Shown: positions 8,037 to 18,549, numbered from the stretch's first letter. The stretch is 64,000 nucleotides of DNA from JAWQFO01 sp033436665 (GCF_033436665.1 NZ_JAWQFO010000001.1:248001-312000); one strand, 5' to 3'. Translations and numbers: made by a program. The notes: generated by a model from the sequence alone, not told the origin.

Positions 8037-9080
8037 TTACTGGCACGCGGCCGGCGCATTTTCTGTCACGCCACTGCACAGATCCTCATTCGAGATCCAG
8101 TCGGCTTCGACCACGACATCGAGGTTCTCGCTGGTGATCGTCACCGGGGCGAGCACCACCGCGTCCTGTGCCGTACCATTTGGGCCCTTGTCCCAGACGA
8201 TATGACCTTCGATGTCTTCTGGCGCGGTGCCTTTCGCAAGTTCGACAGCGACGCGCGCGCCGAGACGACCCAGCTCACGGGCGTCTTTCCAGGCAGTGAC
8301 GGTCTGGGTGCCATTCGCGATCCGGTTCAGGGCTGCAATGTCGCCATCCTGACCCGAGACCGGGATACCTTCGAGGCCGACCGTGCTGAGCGCCGCGACC
8401 ACGCCCCCGGCGGTGCCGTCGTTCGAAGCGAGAACCGCATCCACCTTATCGCCCACCGAAGTCAGGATGTTTTCCATGTTCTTCTGGGCGTTGTCCGGCA
8501 CCCAGCCATCGGTCCATTGCTCTCCGACGATTTCGATCGTGCCGCTTTCGATCAAGGGGTCGATGATCTCCTTCTGGCCGGTCAGCACGTAGTGTGCGTA
8601 CTGGTCGGTCGGGCTGCCCTTGATGATGACGTAATCACCCTCCGGCTGGACCTTCACCAATTCGCGGGCCTGGATACGACCCACCTCGATCGGATCGAAG
8701 GCGACATAGAAGACCCCGGGGGCTTCGATCTGGCGCTCGTAGGCGATGACCGGAATGCCTTCGGCCATCGCCCTTTCGACAGATGGCATAATTGCCTCAC
8801 TGTCCCAGGCCACGATGAGCAGCGCATCGACGCCGCGCGCCAACAGACCATCAATGTCTGCGGCCTGACGCTCGTTAGAACTCTGGGCATCGGCAGTGAC
8901 CAGAGTCGCTCCAAGTTCGTCGAGACCGGCACGAAGCCCGGCTTCGTCGATCTTCCAACGCTCTTCCTGGTAATTCGCCCAGCTCATCCCGATGGTGAAA
9001 TCTTGGGCCCAGGTGGCGGTGGTCGTGGCGACGCTCAAGCCGATTGCAGCCAGAAGGCCAATTTTGGTTCTTTTTTTCAT
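8037..9080 (-). CDS. xylF: XylF-like periplasmic sugar-binding protein
   Basis: 347 residues with a Sec signal peptide (basic MKKRTK, hydrophobic core, cleavage near ATWAQ at 26). It is a periplasmic-binding-protein type I fold. Family motifs include DNAQKNMENILT, ASNDGTAGG, VSGQDGD and IANGTQTVTAWKDARELG, which match D-xylose-binding XylF closely. It delivers a sugar to the XylH-like permease and single-domain ATPase downstream. The ligand is probably xylose or a similar aldose. Its place at the distal end of a long catabolic operon, away from any xylose isomerase or kinase, means the natural ligand could be another sugar of this pathway. Confidence 0.85.
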   Translation of the reverse strand: MKKRTKIGLLAAIGLSVATTTATWAQDFTIGMSWANYQEERWKIDEAGLRAGLDELGATLVTADAQSSNERQAADIDGLLARGVDALLIVAWDSEAIMPSVERAMAEGIPVIAYERQIEAPGVFYVAFDPIEVGRIQARELVKVQPEGDYVIIKGSPTDQYAHYVLTGQKEIIDPLIESGTIEIVGEQWTDGWVPDNAQKNMENILTSVGDKVDAVLASNDGTAGGVVAALSTVGLEGIPVSGQDGDIAALNRIANGTQTVTAWKDARELGRLGARVAVELAKGTAPEDIEGHIVWDKGPNGTAQDAVVLAPVTITSENLDVVVEADWISNEDLCSGVTENAPAACQ

Positions 9081-9125
9081 AGTTTGCTTTCTCCCTGTGA
9101 TATGCGGTCGTACCGCCGTCTTCGT

Positions 9126-9902
9126 TCAGGCGCCGGGATTGTCGTCCACGGTGCCGGCTACGAATTGGTCCAGATCGATGATGGCGCCGGTCATCATCTC
9201 GGCTCCGGGCGAGGCCAGGAACGAAATCAGCGCGGCGGGGTCTTCCGGCATCAGCAATCTGCCGAAAGGCTGTTGTGCACCGACGCTCTCGCGCCAGTCC
9301 TGTGGCAGCCCGTGAACTTTGGTCTGGACCTCGTGCTCACCCGGAGACCAGGTCCAACCGAGGTTGATGCCAAATACGCGGATCCGGTCGCGCTTGAGCG
9401 CATTGGCGGCGTTCTTCGTCAACGTGACAAGGGCAGCCTTTGTAGCCGCATAGGTCGCCAAGAACGGGGGGCCCCCATAGGCCAGCATCGACGTGATATT
9501 CACGATCAGGCCGCCCGAGCGCATGTGCGGCGCCGCAAGTTGCATCAAAAAAAACGGTGCTCGTACGTTGACAGCAAAGAGCATGTCAAACCTGGCCGGA
9601 TCGGTATCGGCCAGCCCGCCACGCGCAGTCGATCCGGCCGTGTTGATCAGCACGTCGACGTTGCCCAGCCGTTGAAGTGCTTCGCGCGTCAGCTCGATCA
9701 CCGCGTCAATTTCGGCAAGATCGACCACCAGAGTCTCGACTGTGAGACCGTCGGTGCGAAGCCGCGCGGCAACTCTCTCCAGCGGTTCTGCATTCCGATC
9801 TATCAGAAGCATTCGGGTCATGCCGTCCCGCGCAAGCCTATTTGCAACTTCTTCGCCCACTCCTTGCGCGGCACCGGTGACAACGGCGGTTCTGTCAGTC
9901 AT
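9126..9902 (-). CDS. SDR-family oxidoreductase
   Basis: 258 residues, classical short-chain dehydrogenase size. The N-terminal NAD(P)-binding motif is VTGAAQGVGEE, followed by INTAGS (NNAG equivalent), NITSM (catalytic Ser) and YAATK (catalytic Tyr and Lys). Asp at DRNAEP after the second strand suggests preference for NAD. It probably oxidises a sugar or polyol to a lactone or keto-sugar. The gene lies between the lactonase (12-nt gap) and the XylF gene, so the substrate is likely the sugar imported by one of the two transporters of this locus. Confidence 0.85.
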   Translation of the reverse strand: MTDRTAVVTGAAQGVGEEVANRLARDGMTRMLLIDRNAEPLERVAARLRTDGLTVETLVVDLAEIDAVIELTREALQRLGNVDVLINTAGSTARGGLADTDPARFDMLFAVNVRAPFFLMQLAAPHMRSGGLIVNITSMLAYGGPPFLATYAATKAALVTLTKNAANALKRDRIRVFGINLGWTWSPGEHEVQTKVHGLPQDWRESVGAQQPFGRLLMPEDPAALISFLASPGAEMMTGAIIDLDQFVAGTVDDNPGA

Positions 9903-9914
9903 CTCATTCCTCCT

Positions 9915-10790
9915 TTACCCGGCAAAGTACGGCTCTGGCCGACCCGTCACACCGAGCCCTTCGACGCGGAACGTCGCGCCGCGCTGCGGGCCGTCGCCGG
10001 GGTATTTCGGCAGTGGCGGCTCGGCCATCGATGTCACGAAAAGCGTTTCAAGGTTCGGCCCGCCGAAGTTGAGGCTGGTGATCTTGCAAACCGGCATCTC
10101 GATGACCCGGTCGACGCTGCCGTCGGGTGCGAAACGGTGGATCCGGCCATCAAAGACGCAGGCCGACCACACGTAACCCTCGGCATCGACGGTGGCGCCG
10201 TCCGGCGCGCCGCCACGATCCTTCGGCAGCACCGCGAAGGTCCGGCGATCCGCGACGGCGCCGGTCGCGATATCGTAGTCATAGGTGCTGATCTCGCCGG
10301 TGAAACTGTCCGCGAAGTAAAGCGTCGCGGCGTCTGGCGACCAGCAGGGTCCGTTCGAACAGATGATGCCGTCGTCCAGCCGGTGAAGCGACATGTCCGG
10401 ATCGAGCCGCCACAGAGCGCCAGTCGGATCGGATTCACCCGTATCCATCGATCCGCAAAGAAAGCGCCCGCGTGCGTCGACCTTGCCATCGTTCAGCCGG
10501 TTGTTCGGCTTGTCGGGCTCGGGGTCGACAAGATGGGTCAGTTCGCCGGTCTCGAAGTCTATGGCGTGAAAGCCGTCCTGCAGGGCGACGATGGCGCCGC
10601 CACCGTCGCGCAGCGCCATCGAACCGATGGCGTGCGGAACCGTCCAGGCGCGCATCTCGGCCCCGTCCGCGGTGCAGCGATAGATGCGTCTGCCAAGGCT
10701 GTCGATGAACCACAGGCGTTCGGCGCGCACATCCCAGACCGGTCCTTCGCCGAGCAGCGGCTTGACGTCGCAAAGCACCGAAATCCGCAT
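9915..10790 (-). CDS. SMP-30/gluconolactonase-family lactonase
   Basis: 291 residues from ATG 10790, which overlaps the upstream stop codon (TGATG). It is a six-bladed beta-propeller of the SMP-30/LRE family. The metal-site residues appear conserved: Glu15 in LLGEGPVW, Asn/Asp in NNRLNDGKVD near 100, Asn in SNGPCWSPD near 147 and Asp in GAPDGATVD near 197. These enzymes hydrolyse sugar lactones to aldonates in the cytoplasm. The neighbouring dehydrogenase and BKACE-family genes suggest that the aldonate is then oxidised and cleaved. Confidence 0.88.
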   Translation of the reverse strand: MRISVLCDVKPLLGEGPVWDVRAERLWFIDSLGRRIYRCTADGAEMRAWTVPHAIGSMALRDGGGAIVALQDGFHAIDFETGELTHLVDPEPDKPNNRLNDGKVDARGRFLCGSMDTGESDPTGALWRLDPDMSLHRLDDGIICSNGPCWSPDAATLYFADSFTGEISTYDYDIATGAVADRRTFAVLPKDRGGAPDGATVDAEGYVWSACVFDGRIHRFAPDGSVDRVIEMPVCKITSLNFGGPNLETLFVTSMAEPPLPKYPGDGPQRGATFRVEGLGVTGRPEPYFAG

Positions 10791-11728
10791 CAGAAATTCA
10801 CCTGTTCCGCGCCCTTGAGACCAAGCAGCGTGCGCGCCTCGTCGGGGCTCGCCGGCGCCAGGCTCAGCCCCGACAGCAACTGGCGAACCTTGTCGATCTG
10901 CTGGGCCGCGCTGGTCGCCAGCTCGCCCGGACCGGACCAGAGCGAATCCTCGAGGCCGACACGCACATGACCGCCCATCGCAGCAGACACGGCGGCGATC
11001 CGCATCTGGTTCGACCCCGCGCCCATGACCGACCACTGGTAGGCGTCGCCAAGCAGTCGGTCGGCGGTGCGGCGCATCATCTGCACGTCTTCGGCATGGG
11101 CACCGATGCCACCCAGCAGGCCGAAGACCGATTGTACGAAGAGCGGCGCACCGACCTTGTCGCGCCCCTTCATGTGCGCCAGCGTGTAGAGATGCCCGAT
11201 GTCGTAGCACTCGAACTCGAAGCGCGTGCCCTGCGCTCCGCAGACTTCCAGAATCCGCTCGATATCGCTGAACGTGTTCTTGAAGACCATGTTGCGTGAA
11301 TTCTCGAGATGGTCATTCTCCCAGTCACGCCCGAGATCTGGAAACCGGGCCTGCATGGTGTATAGGCCCATGTTCATCGATCCGAGGTTCAGCGAGCACA
11401 GTTCCGGAGCGTAATGTGCCGCCGGTCCCAGCCTTTCGTCCACTGTCATGAAAGGGCTGCCACCGGTCGTGATGTTGATCACCGCCCCGGTTTCCTTCAA
11501 GGCCGGCAGGATTCGTCCGAAGGCTTCGACCGACTGGTCCGGGCGGCCCGTATCGGGATCGCGCGCGTGAACGTGCAGGATGGCGGCCCCGGCATCCACG
11601 GCGCGCCGACCTTCCGCGATGATCTCGTCCGGCGTAACCGGTAGGTGCGGCGACATGCCCGGTGTATGGATCGCCCCGGTGAGGGCGCAGGTGATGATGA
11701 CTGGCCGCGTGTTCTTGCTCGCACTCAT
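10790..11728 (-). CDS. BKACE (DUF849) beta-keto acid cleavage enzyme
   Basis: 312 residues from ATG 11728, which overlaps the preceding stop by the ATGA junction. The N-terminal CALTGAIHTP, the metal-binding HVHARDP (His52 and His54), the CSLNLGSMN segment, and VGLEDSLW near residue 232 define the 3-keto-5-aminohexanoate cleavage enzyme family. Known members condense a 3-oxo acid with acetyl-CoA to give acetoacetate and a CoA ester. It is coupled to an NAD-dependent 3-hydroxyacid-type dehydrogenase upstream and a lactonase downstream, so its substrate is probably a 3-oxo-aldonate. The substrate cannot be read from the sequence. A second family member lies at 60441-61352. Confidence 0.88.
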   Translation of the reverse strand: MSASKNTRPVIITCALTGAIHTPGMSPHLPVTPDEIIAEGRRAVDAGAAILHVHARDPDTGRPDQSVEAFGRILPALKETGAVINITTGGSPFMTVDERLGPAAHYAPELCSLNLGSMNMGLYTMQARFPDLGRDWENDHLENSRNMVFKNTFSDIERILEVCGAQGTRFEFECYDIGHLYTLAHMKGRDKVGAPLFVQSVFGLLGGIGAHAEDVQMMRRTADRLLGDAYQWSVMGAGSNQMRIAAVSAAMGGHVRVGLEDSLWSGPGELATSAAQQIDKVRQLLSGLSLAPASPDEARTLLGLKGAEQVNF

Positions 11729-12663
11729 CCGTGGTCTTCCTTTTTTTGCTCTCCAATGAAATGCGCGAGACGGGCGAGGCTCGTGTCGCGGCGCTCGGCG
11801 CGACCTGCTCGGTCTCCGCTGTCCAGAGCCACCGCGATCTTTGCGGTCACTGGACCAAACCAATCGGTCCGGTTGGGCCGGTGCGCGCCGATACGTTCGT
11901 AAGACTTCCCATATCGCGCGACGAAATCCGTCACACCACCCGGCGCGTTCAGATCGATCGTGGCAAATGGACCCATGAAGACCCAGCGCCGCGCCAATCC
12001 GTCGCGCATCGCCGTGTCGACGTCGGCGGGCATCGCCAGCCCCTGCTCGACCAAAGCGAAAGCCTCGTCGAGCAAGGCACCCTGCAGGCGGTTCATGATG
12101 AACCCCTCGACCTCGCGCGTCGTCCGGATCGGGCTCTGGCCGATTTCGGCCATCAGGTCCGCCGCGCGTTGCATTGTGGTCTCGGAGGTCTCGGGCCCGG
12201 GAACGAGTTCGACCGCCGGGATCAGGTGCGGCGGGTTCAGCGGGTGCGCGACCAGGCAGCGGTCAGCCCCGGGCAGACCTTCGGTGAATTCCGATGGCAT
12301 CAGCGCCGAGGTCGAGCTGGCGATGATGGCGGTGCTGTCGGCAAGCCGGTCGAGCTCAGCGAATATTGCGCGCTTGATCGCCGCGTCCTCGGGAGTGTTT
12401 TCCTGGACGTATTTGGCGCCCTCCACAGCGCCGGCCATATCCTGCGCGACCGCGATCCGGGCGCAGGTCTCGTCGCGCAGCTTTGGCGACATCAGGCCGA
12501 TTTCGGCAAGTGCAGTGCACGCGCTGTCAATCTTGTCAGGAGCTTTCAAAGTCGCGTCGTCCTGGCTGTCGAAGATGTCGACACGGAAGCCCGCGCGGGC
12601 GAAGGTAATAGCCCAGGACAACCCGATCAGGCCGGCACCAATGATTGCGATCTTTTGCGTCAT
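11725..12663 (-). CDS. 3-hydroxyacid dehydrogenase, lambda-crystallin/gulonate type
   Basis: 312 residues. A Rossmann motif AIIGAGLIGLSWA lies at the N-terminus with an Asp (DIFDS) at the end of strand 2, predicting NAD. The 3-hydroxyacyl-CoA dehydrogenase-like catalytic segment is AHPLNPPHLIPAVELVPG, with SSTSAL upstream, as in L-gulonate 3-dehydrogenase (CRYL1) and carnitine dehydrogenase. It likely oxidises the 3-hydroxyl of an aldonate or related hydroxyacid. It shares an ATGA overlap with both the ATPase gene upstream and the BKACE gene downstream, so its product would pass to the cleavage enzyme. Confidence 0.82.
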   Translation of the reverse strand: MTQKIAIIGAGLIGLSWAITFARAGFRVDIFDSQDDATLKAPDKIDSACTALAEIGLMSPKLRDETCARIAVAQDMAGAVEGAKYVQENTPEDAAIKRAIFAELDRLADSTAIIASSTSALMPSEFTEGLPGADRCLVAHPLNPPHLIPAVELVPGPETSETTMQRAADLMAEIGQSPIRTTREVEGFIMNRLQGALLDEAFALVEQGLAMPADVDTAMRDGLARRWVFMGPFATIDLNAPGGVTDFVARYGKSYERIGAHRPNRTDWFGPVTAKIAVALDSGDRAGRAERRDTSLARLAHFIGEQKKEDHG

Positions 12664-13705
12664 GCGCGGCGCGCTCCCGTGTCCGGATCAAAGAACAGCA
12701 GCCCGCCGGGATCGACCGTGATGTCGACCGGCATGCCGATCCGAAGCGGCGTATCACCCTCGGTAATGGCGCGCACCCGCGCGTCGCCCTGCCCGGCCGT
12801 GACAATGGCGAAGGCGCCAAGCCGCTCGATGTCCACGACCGGGGCCACGCAAGACCCGCTGTCGCCCGGCGTCAGGCGCACCATCTCGGGCCGCAGCGCC
12901 ATCAGGCTTTCGCCCGTCACCGCCGGCGTATCGAGCCGCCCGAGCGCGAAACTCACGCTTTCGTCCGTCCCGGTGGCCGGCATGACGGAAACGCGGGGCG
13001 AGCCGACCAGTTCGGCCACCGCCAGTGTCGCCGGGTCACCGTAGACCGCATCCGGTGCGCCGACCTGCTCGAAACGGCCCGCGTTTAGGATCGCCAGCGT
13101 GTCGGCCACCGCCATCGCCTCGTCGCAGTCGTGCGTGACATAGATGAATGTCTTGCCGAGTTCGGACTGCAAGCGCTTCAGTTCGACCCGCATGTCGTCG
13201 CGCAGGCGCGCGTCAAGGGCCGCGATCGGCTCGTCCATGAGGTAAGCGGCGGCATCGCGCACCAGCGCGCGCCCGATGGCGACGCGTTGCCGCTCGCCGC
13301 CCGATAGGGCCGCCGGTTTCTTCGACAGGATGTGGCCGATGTTCAGAACCCCGATCAGGCTGTCGATGCGGCGGGTGATGTCGGCCTCGTCATGCCCGCG
13401 CCGTCGCAGCGGAAACGCGATATTGTCGTAGGCCGTCAGCTGCGGGAACAGCGCGAGGTTCTGGAACACCATGCCGAGATTGCGCTCGGACGGGGTTGCC
13501 GTGGTTACGTCGCGACCGTCGATCAGGATGCGCCCGCCATCGAGCGGCTCCAGCCCGAGCATCAGTCGCAAAAGAACCGATTTTCCGGATCCCGGCGGCC
13601 CGAAGACCGAGGTGAACGATCCGTCCTCGAACGTCAGCGTCGCCTCCTGAAGGGCCGGCACGCCGGCGTATGACTTGGTCACGTTTTCGATCTGGATCCG
13701 GGCCA

Positions 13706-13706
<1 letters not shown>
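12660..13706 (-). CDS. ABC transporter ATPase (CUT1, UgpC/MsmK type)
   Basis: 348 residues. It has Walker A GPPGSGKS (36-43), Q-loop MVFQNLALF, signature LSGGERQRVAIGRAL, Walker B AAYLMDEPIAALD and H-loop YVTHD, then a C-terminal MOP-like regulatory domain from about residue 235. It pairs with the next ATPase (13706-14818), giving two different ATPase subunits for one transporter, as in the glycerol system GlpSTPQUV of rhizobia. It energises uptake by the two permeases at 14818-16610. TGATG coupling joins it to the other ATPase. Confidence 0.87.
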
Positions 13707-14817
<1,111 letters not shown>

Positions 14818-14818
<1 letters not shown>

Positions 14819-15765
14819 CACGCGGCCCCCTTCTTTCTGACCCGCGCCATCAGCATGGCGGTCACGACCGACAGGACGACCAGAACCGTGATGCCGATGG
14901 CGGCGACATAGGACCATTCGAGGTCCTGGAACGTGCGCTTGTAGAGAAACAGCGACAGGCTTTCCGTGGCAACGCCGGGTCCGCCGCCGGTCATCACGAA
15001 CAGCATGTCGAAGATCTTGAAGCATTCGATCACCCGCAGCCCGATTGCGATCGCAATGACGGTCTTGATCCGCGGCAGTGCGATGCGGAAGAAACGCTGG
15101 CGCCAATTCGCCCCGAGGATCGTGGCGGCGCGCATCTGGTCCTCGGGCACGCTCATGAGCCCGGCAAAGAGGATCAGGAACATCAGCGGCGTCCATTGCC
15201 AGACATCCGCGATCACCACCGCGACAAAGGCCCGCGTGGTATCGTTGAGCCAGTTGACCTCCATCGCCCCGGGCCACACGGTCGACAGCACGGCGTTGAG
15301 CGGACCGGTCTGCTGGAAGATCAAGAAGAAGATGTACCCGGCAACCGCCGGTACGATCATCATCGGCATCAGGATCAGGCTGTAGAGCACCGGGCGCGCG
15401 TAGACGCCTTCGTAGAACAGGGCCGCGAGCACGAGGCCCAGCACGAATTCGATCGGTACTGCGATGGCGACGAAAAGCAGCGTCCGGCCCACCGAGCTCC
15501 ACAGCGCACTGTCCTGAAGCATGTAGCTGAAATTGTCGAACCAGTTCCATGACAGCCATGCCTGGTACCATGGATCGCCGTCGAGCGGGGTCCACCAGGT
15601 CAGCGAGATGTAGACCTGCATCAGCAGCGGAAACGCCACGATGAAGACAAGCAGCACCTGCGTCGGGATAAGCAGCCGCTTTGCCAGGCTCCGACGCTCG
15701 GCGGCAAGCTGGCCTTGCGCGTCGGCCTCGGCAACGCCCGGAGAGGTCTGAATAGCGTCCGTCAT
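14818..15765 (-). CDS. Sugar ABC transporter permease (MalF/UgpA type)
   Basis: 315 residues from ATG 15765, overlapping the upstream stop by ATGA. Six hydrophobic segments follow a polar N-terminus of about 30 residues. The EAA loop reads DQMRAATILGANWRQRFFRIALPRIK (about 215-240 region), the site contacted by the ATPases. This is a CUT1-family inner-membrane permease forming a heterodimer with the 15762-16610 permease. Its stop overlaps the ATG of the following ATPase gene. Confidence 0.87.
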
Positions 15766-16610
15766 TGCTTCAACGCTCCGAAAGTCAGGCCGCGGACCAG
15801 GAACCGCTGGATCGAAATCCCGAGGATGATCGGTGGAATGGCCGCCAGCAGGCCCAGAGCAGCCTTTGCGCCGTAGAGCTGCCCGCTCGCCGCGGTTGCC
15901 AGAGCGTTCATGTAGACCGGGATGGTCGTCCAGTCCTTGCGCGTCAGCAAGAGCGCGATCAGGTAGTCCGACCAGTTCAAAATGAAGATGAAGAGAGCCG
16001 TCGAGGACACCGCCGAGGCGACGATCGGCAACGTGATCTGGCGAAAGGCCTCGAAGGGCGTACAGCCCTCGACAATCGCCGCCTCCTCGATCTCGCGCGG
16101 GAGTTCGTCGAAATAGGCTTTCATCAGCCAGTAGGAGAATGGAAGCGTGACGATTCCATAGATCAGCGCCAGCCCCCACCAGGTGTCGATCATGCCCAGA
16201 AACGCCCACATGATCATCACCGGGATCATCACGGCGAGCGGCGGAAAAATCCGCAACTGCAGCAGGGACAGACCAATGCTTTCATTTATTCTTTCGCGGC
16301 TCACGGCGTAGGCGGCTGCGGTTCCGCAGATCACCGCGATCAGCGTCCCGGTGACCGACGTCAACAGGCTGGCCCAGAGCGGACCCCAGACCGAGCGGTC
16401 GAGCCCGACCATCTGGTCGGGCGAGTTGCCGGTGAAGACATACCTGAAGTTGTTCAGCGTCGGGTCCTTGGGCAGAAAACTCAGCCCGCCGGCGGCGGAA
16501 GTCCATTCCGCGGCCGGCTTGAACGCCATGGTGGCCATCCACGAGATCGGCAAAAACGCCAGCGCGGCAAAACAGGCCACCGCAACGGTGCGCAGGATCA
16601 GTCCGTTCAT
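15762..16610 (-). CDS. Sugar ABC transporter permease (MalG/UgpE type)
   Basis: 282 residues with six hydrophobic segments. The EAA motif is EIEEAAIVEGCTPFEAFRQI (about 188-207). The short N-terminus followed by a periplasmic loop containing FLPKDPTLNNFRYVF is characteristic of MalG/UgpE-like carbohydrate permeases. It is the first membrane gene after the binding-protein gene, separated from it by a 54-nt spacer that carries a strong hairpin. Confidence 0.87.
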   Translation of the reverse strand: MNGLILRTVAVACFAALAFLPISWMATMAFKPAAEWTSAAGGLSFLPKDPTLNNFRYVFTGNSPDQMVGLDRSVWGPLWASLLTSVTGTLIAVICGTAAAYAVSRERINESIGLSLLQLRIFPPLAVMIPVMIMWAFLGMIDTWWGLALIYGIVTLPFSYWLMKAYFDELPREIEEAAIVEGCTPFEAFRQITLPIVASAVSSTALFIFILNWSDYLIALLLTRKDWTTIPVYMNALATAASGQLYGAKAALGLLAAIPPIILGISIQRFLVRGLTFGALKQ

Positions 16611-16631
16611 CTTTTTCTCCGGTTCGGTCGC

Positions 16632-16657
16632 GGCCCCGGCGCAGGTCGGCCGGGGCC
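16632..16657. promoter_or_regulatory. Intercistronic GC hairpin after binding-protein gene
   Basis: GGCCCCGGC (16632-16640) and GCCGGGGCC (16649-16657) form a perfect 9-bp stem with an 8-nt loop, with no T-run on the minus strand. It lies between the stop of the binding-protein gene and the first permease gene, the same position as the 8002-8028 hairpin. mRNA stabilisation or partial attenuation is the likely role. Confidence 0.6.
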
Positions 16658-16664
16658 CTGATCG

Positions 16665-18275
16665 TCACCCCTGTTCGACCAGCGTCGGCCAAGCGGCCCG
16701 GCTCGCCTGGATGGCCGGGATCATCTTGTCCTCGCCCTTGCGGCGGATGACCCTTTCCCACTTGGCTTGCGCCGCGCGCATCGCGTCTTCGGCCGATTTC
16801 TGCCCGGTCAGTGCCGCCTGCAACTCTTCGTCGAGCGCGGTGTCGAAAGCGGTCTGGCCGGCGAAGTTGATCGTCGGAACCGAGCGCGCGATGGTCTCGC
16901 GGATCGTGTCCATCATGTATGGATGGTAGGTGTCCTCGACGAAGGGCTCGGAAAAGTTCGCCTTCTGGAATGGGTCGAAGTAACCGGCCGGGTTGCCGGT
17001 CATCCACGAGTAGATCCGGGTCGAGCTGAGCCATTGCAGGAACAGGTAGGCCGCTTCGGGATTGGCGCTGCGTGAACTGACCGTTCCGGTGATGTTGTAG
17101 TAGATCACCGACCGGCGCACGAGGTCGCCGCCGTGGTTCACGCCCGGCGGAATATAGGCGCTCAGCTGTCCCGCGGCAGGGCTTGCCGGCGTCCCGTCCT
17201 CGTTCATCCGGTCGACGAACTTGGTGACATTGGTATAGGTCGTCAGATGCGGTGTCTGGCCGCTGCCGATGCCGGAATAGCCCTCGGCGTAGGTCCAGGA
17301 CAGCGCGTCGGGATGCGCCCATTCCCGCGACTTGACGTATTCCGTCGCCGCCTTAATGGCCTGGTCGGTGTCGAGGTTGGGCCGCCCTTCCTCGTCGAAC
17401 CAGTACATGTTCGGCACCGCCTGCGCGGCAAAGCGGGCATAGAAGCGTGGGAGACCCCAGAACGGCGCCATGTCGTTTCCGTTGCCGTAGATCGTCGCAC
17501 CGCCAAGACCTGTGCGTCCGGTAAAAAAGGCGCTGATGCGGTCGCTGTCTTCCCACGTCGTGGGCGGCGCAAGATCAACACCGTGTTCGGCCCGGAAAGC
17601 ATCCGCGTGGCCCGGATCCTCGAAGTAGCCCTTGTTGTAGACCCAGGTCTGGAAATCGCCGTCAAGCGATGCGCCGTAGTAATCGCCGCCGTACTTGTAG
17701 AGCAGTTCGGCAGTCTGCGCCGTCGGCGTGCCACGCTCCTCATCGGCCCAGTCGGGCTGATGCGCGGCCACGAAATCGTTGAGCTTCATGGCCCCGCCGG
17801 CCTCGACCAGATCACCGAGGCTGTTCCACGGGTGGGTGTAGATGTCGAAAGCGCCCGACTGGGTTGTGACGTCCTGCAGGACGCGCTTCCAGATGTCGCC
17901 AGCGGGCGCGCCGATGATCTCGATCTCGACGCCGGTCTCGGCCTCCCAGATCTCCTTGACGGATGGGCCGGAGGGGAACGGCTGGGTGATCTGCCCGATC
18001 GCGCCGTCGGTCAAAAGCATGGTGATCTTTGCCGGCGCCCTGCCCTCGGCAACCATCTTCTTCATCGCCTCGATCGCCCGGCCCTCGGAATGCGATTCGT
18101 TGTACTGGAACCGCTCCGCCCCAGCGAACCCCGTCGGTCCGCCGGTCATGCCGGAGGCCAGATCGGCCGCATGCGCCGAGCGGATGAAGCGCGGGTTGAT
18201 TCCCACGGCACCCAGCGCGGTCATCGCTGCACCGCCCTTCAACATTCCGCGTCGTGTGATTCTCGTCGTTTCCAT
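16665..18275 (-). CDS. ABC transporter extracellular solute-binding protein, Tat-exported
   Basis: 536 residues, larger than typical CUT1 sugar-binding proteins (about 420). The N-terminus TRRGMLKGG followed by a weakly hydrophobic core and SAHAA fits a twin-arginine signal with cleavage near residue 36. The rest shows a type II periplasmic-binding fold, with segments such as EIWEAETGVEIEIIG near 105-125 and PEAAYLFLQWLSS near 400. It captures the substrate for permeases 14818-16610. It is first in a minus-strand run of twelve genes and its promoter carries a LacI-type operator (18344-18355). Confidence 0.87.
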   Translation of the reverse strand: METTRITRRGMLKGGAAMTALGAVGINPRFIRSAHAADLASGMTGGPTGFAGAERFQYNESHSEGRAIEAMKKMVAEGRAPAKITMLLTDGAIGQITQPFPSGPSVKEIWEAETGVEIEIIGAPAGDIWKRVLQDVTTQSGAFDIYTHPWNSLGDLVEAGGAMKLNDFVAAHQPDWADEERGTPTAQTAELLYKYGGDYYGASLDGDFQTWVYNKGYFEDPGHADAFRAEHGVDLAPPTTWEDSDRISAFFTGRTGLGGATIYGNGNDMAPFWGLPRFYARFAAQAVPNMYWFDEEGRPNLDTDQAIKAATEYVKSREWAHPDALSWTYAEGYSGIGSGQTPHLTTYTNVTKFVDRMNEDGTPASPAAGQLSAYIPPGVNHGGDLVRRSVIYYNITGTVSSRSANPEAAYLFLQWLSSTRIYSWMTGNPAGYFDPFQKANFSEPFVEDTYHPYMMDTIRETIARSVPTINFAGQTAFDTALDEELQAALTGQKSAEDAMRAAQAKWERVIRRKGEDKMIPAIQASRAAWPTLVEQG

Positions 18276-18343
18276 CTGTTCCTCCCCGGTGATGTATCGC
18301 CGCCTGCGCAGCGGAAACTTATCGACGTGCTTTCAGGAAAAGA

Positions 18344-18364
18344 GGAAACGTTTTCACAAGTCAA
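18344..18364 (-). promoter_or_regulatory. Operator and -35 of the leftward promoter
   Basis: GGAAACGTTTTC (18344-18355) matches the AACGTT-centred palindromes bound by LacI/GalR regulators. On the minus strand TTGACT (18364-18359) directly precedes it and can serve as -35 box, so the operator would overlap the core promoter of the binding-protein gene, about 70 bp upstream of its ATG. The -10 box is not clear. Confidence 0.6.
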
Positions 18365-18502
18365 TGAAAATTTCGCAGCGGCGATTTTCGCACAGCGATC
18401 CAGCGACCCTCAAATCACTATGCGGCAGAACACTGATATCATTGGGAAGTATCCGGATTTTTTTGGTAACCCGCCGCAATCGATGCCGGTCTCCAAATTT
18501 TC

Positions 18503-18549
18503 TTGACAACTCGCCTTCAGTTTCTGACGATAAAAGTGTAAACGTTTTC
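18503..18549 (+). promoter_or_regulatory. Rightward promoter with LacI-type operator
   Basis: TTGACA (18503-18508) is a perfect -35 box. A -10-like GATAAA follows at about 18529-18534, with somewhat long spacing. Immediately downstream lies GTAAACGTTTTC (18538-18549), a second copy of the operator found at 18344-18355. A repressor here would block initiation of the 18605-22895 genes. Confidence 0.6.

Noticed and set aside
8031..10970. 979-codon open frame on the plus strand
   Set aside because: It lies antisense to the XylF-like, SDR and lactonase genes, whose motifs are intact. Its translation is Arg/His/Asp-rich without domains; it is a GC-driven shadow frame.
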